This document shows, in pieces, positions 22,863-23,984 of a stretch of 23,984 nt of DNA. Each line of letters starts with the position of its first letter. Position 1 is the first letter of the stretch. The translations under genes were made by a program, and so were the position numbers. This DNA is from a virus, in IMG/VR virus record IMGVR_UViG_3300042691_032585, positions 1 to 23,984 of that record; one strand, written 5' to 3'. The notes under the pieces were generated by a model, which did not search any database, was not told the DNA's origin, and saw nothing but the letters and a program-made list of their open reading frames with translations.

Positions 22863-23327
22863 ATGCACTTACATTCCCTTGTATCTTTATTGTTCCTAAT
22901 TATCTCTTCAATAGCCTACGCAGCAATGTGGGCTTTGAAGTTTAAGAACTTTAGGAAATCCATCTTCTATACCTTTAAAAACTACTCCTATTGGGATCCC
23001 AATTTAGGTTGGTACAAGAAATGGAAGATGGTAGATTTCGCAATTATACCCAACACCAAGAGGCCTTGGTATTACCTCTGGCTTTATAAACCCGAATACG
23101 TGGAGAAGTTTCCTTATTCTTCCACCTTTTTAGTATCCTTAACCGATGGGTTCCACCTCTTGCAATTCATATTTCTTAATACTCTGTTCTTAGGCTTAGT
23201 TTTTTACCAGCCCACGTTCAATCTAGTGCTTGATTTTATACTACTACGAGTAATTTGCAGTCAAATATTCGAGTGGTTCTACAGCAAAGTATTTTATAAC
23301 CCCAACAAATATGGAAAAAATAATTAA
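22863..23327 (+). CDS. Polytopic membrane protein of unknown function
   Basis: A 154-aa protein with about three membrane segments: VSLLFLIISSIAYAAMWAL (7-25), LLQFIFLNTLFLGLVFY (99-115) and LVLDFILLRVICSQIFEWF (about 121-139). A cytoplasmic or periplasmic loop contains YWDPNLGWYKKWKMVD and PWYYLWLYKPEYVEKFPYSS, rich in W, Y and K. Similar 'W-(D/N)-P-x-L-x-W-x-x-K-W-K' loops occur in unassigned Bacteroidota proteins, as far as I recall. It overlaps the next gene by 17 nt. The first segment could also be read as an uncleaved signal anchor. The function is unknown. Confidence 0.6.
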   Translation: MHLHSLVSLLFLIISSIAYAAMWALKFKNFRKSIFYTFKNYSYWDPNLGWYKKWKMVDFAIIPNTKRPWYYLWLYKPEYVEKFPYSSTFLVSLTDGFHLLQFIFLNTLFLGLVFYQPTFNLVLDFILLRVICSQIFEWFYSKVFYNPNKYGKNN

Positions 23328-23529
23328 TTACTACCACTATGTGGGACCAGTAGGCTTTATAGTAGCCGGACTAGTAATACTCATCCTAACTTGGTTAGTC
23401 CAGGATACCTGGAAGTCTATCAAACAAGCTTGGATCTGGGGGGACAGGTGGCAAGTGATACTTGTTACAACAATTTTACTGGCTGTACTGGGAACAGGGG
23501 CCTATATACTAACATTAATCCTTATATAA
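23311..23529 (+). CDS. Small two-TM membrane protein
   Basis: A 72-aa protein with two hydrophobic helices, YVGPVGFIVAGLVILILTWL (10-29) and WQVILVTTILLAVLGTGAYI (47-66), joined by a short charged loop (QDTWKSIKQAWIWGDR). It starts 17 nt before the stop of the preceding membrane protein and ends 1 nt before the next ATG. The two membrane proteins may work together. A second holin-like or membrane-stress function cannot be excluded. Not recognised. Confidence 0.6.
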   Translation: MEKIINYYHYVGPVGFIVAGLVILILTWLVQDTWKSIKQAWIWGDRWQVILVTTILLAVLGTGAYILTLILI

Positions 23530-23530
23530 C

Positions 23531-23731
23531 ATGTCAGAAAACACTATTCCAAGGAGAATCAGGGTAGACCTAAATACCCAATCAGAGTTAGCTATTCGTA
23601 ATGCTATACTTGAAGTCGAAAACCTGGGAGCTGATCCCAAACTCACAGATGCGGTAGTACTTTTATCAAAGGCTAAAGAATTAGTATCAGACTATATGGA
23701 TTCACAACTACATAAAGTAACTATAAAATGA
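23531..23731 (+). CDS. Small helical protein of unknown function
   Basis: A 66-aa soluble protein. A basic N-terminus (IPRRIRVDL) precedes two helices, ELAIRNAILEVENLGADPKL and DAVVLLSKAKELVSDYMDS. The layout 'A-I-x-x-A-I-x-x-V-E-x-L…L-T-x-A-x-x-x-L-x-x-A' loosely recalls the two-helix hairpin proteins that phages use to sequester cyclic-nucleotide defence signals (Acb2/Tad1 hairpin group), but no diagnostic residues could be confirmed. It ends in an ATGA overlap with the following gene. Confidence 0.55.
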   Translation: MSENTIPRRIRVDLNTQSELAIRNAILEVENLGADPKLTDAVVLLSKAKELVSDYMDSQLHKVTIK

Positions 23732-23984
23732 TAATTACGAACCCCACTACCGAAGAGGCAGAAGAAGGGAATGAATTAATATCCAACTACATGGGTTGGA
23801 TGAACCATGAGAGAAGGTACCAATATGACTTCGAAAGCCTTTTAAGAGTATGGAAGCAAATCATCCAAGACAAGGAGATGGTAATAGGTTTTAGGGAAAT
23901 GTATCACCACTTCCACACTGGTATAGACTTGAAGGACTCCATACTCTGCTGGAGAGTAGTAACAAGGTATATTAAATTGGCAAA
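23728..23984 (+). CDS. Unknown protein, N-terminal part (cut by window edge)
   Basis: ATG 23728 overlaps the previous stop (ATGA) and the frame stays open to the window end, giving 85 complete codons. The visible sequence is helical and charged: NPTTEEAEEGNELISNYMGW, YQYDFESLLRVWKQIIQDKE, then FREMYHHFHTGIDLKDSILC and WRVVTRYIKLA. It is not recognised. Its coupling to the upstream gene shows the operon continues to the right. Confidence 0.65.
   Translation, partial: MIITNPTTEEAEEGNELISNYMGWMNHERRYQYDFESLLRVWKQIIQDKEMVIGFREMYHHFHTGIDLKDSILCWRVVTRYIKLA

Noticed and set aside
1-23984. tRNA genes, CRISPR arrays, insertion sequences and integrase/attachment sites
   Set aside because: I looked for cloverleaf-like regions, regularly spaced repeats and transposase or recombinase motifs and saw none; coding density leaves little room.

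Overview
The window is part of the genome of a tailed dsDNA phage (or prophage) with a contractile, myovirus-type tail. It holds a nearly complete head, neck, tail-sheath, tail-tube and baseplate gene set, plus a lysis cassette. The host is probably a member of the Bacteroidota. No start codon I checked has a Shine-Dalgarno sequence; instead the start codons follow A/T-rich leaders such as AATTAACCATG. The one secreted protein has a Bacteroidota-like signal peptide ending APA|Q. The host assignment is inference. No tRNA, CRISPR array, insertion sequence or integrase was seen.

Leftward block (minus strand, about 20153 down to 1). Reading in the direction of transcription: a DNA cytosine methyltransferase-like gene, a secreted fibronectin-like protein, a 3TM-type holin, a small membrane protein and an amidase endolysin. 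Then come large terminase, portal, a protease fused to scaffold, capsid cement protein, major capsid protein, an acidic head protein, a PKD-domain/neck adaptor fusion, head-closure, tail-completion and tail-terminator candidates, sheath, tube, tail assembly chaperone, tape measure, a tube-initiator-like protein, a LysM baseplate protein, the hub, and the start of a gp5-like spike gene cut by the window edge. Genes are packed with 0-20 bp gaps or short overlaps. Intrinsic terminators follow the major capsid gene and the sheath/tube pair, the places where a phage would want a surplus of transcript.

Rightward block (plus strand, 20218 to the end). This is an apparent early or middle operon: a DnaA-C-terminal-like helix-turn-helix protein, a zinc-binding protein, two small unknowns, a metallophosphoesterase with N-terminal DNA-binding-like domains, two membrane proteins, a small helical protein and a partial gene. 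The two blocks diverge from a 64 bp intergenic region that should hold the control signals.

The strongest non-obvious signal is a programmed -1 ribosomal frameshift in the tail assembly chaperone gene. A T TTT TTC heptamer lies 7 nt before an 11-bp stem-loop, and the -1 frame then stays open for 55 codons up to 5 nt before the tape-measure start. That 150-bp stretch would otherwise look empty. Other points worth a look are a probable nested scaffold start, an unusual methyltransferase motif IV (DCGHSS), a D/N exchange between two metallophosphoesterase motifs, a PKD domain fused to a neck protein, a helical insert in the baseplate hub, and a 55-nt AT-rich imperfect palindrome in front of the terminase gene.
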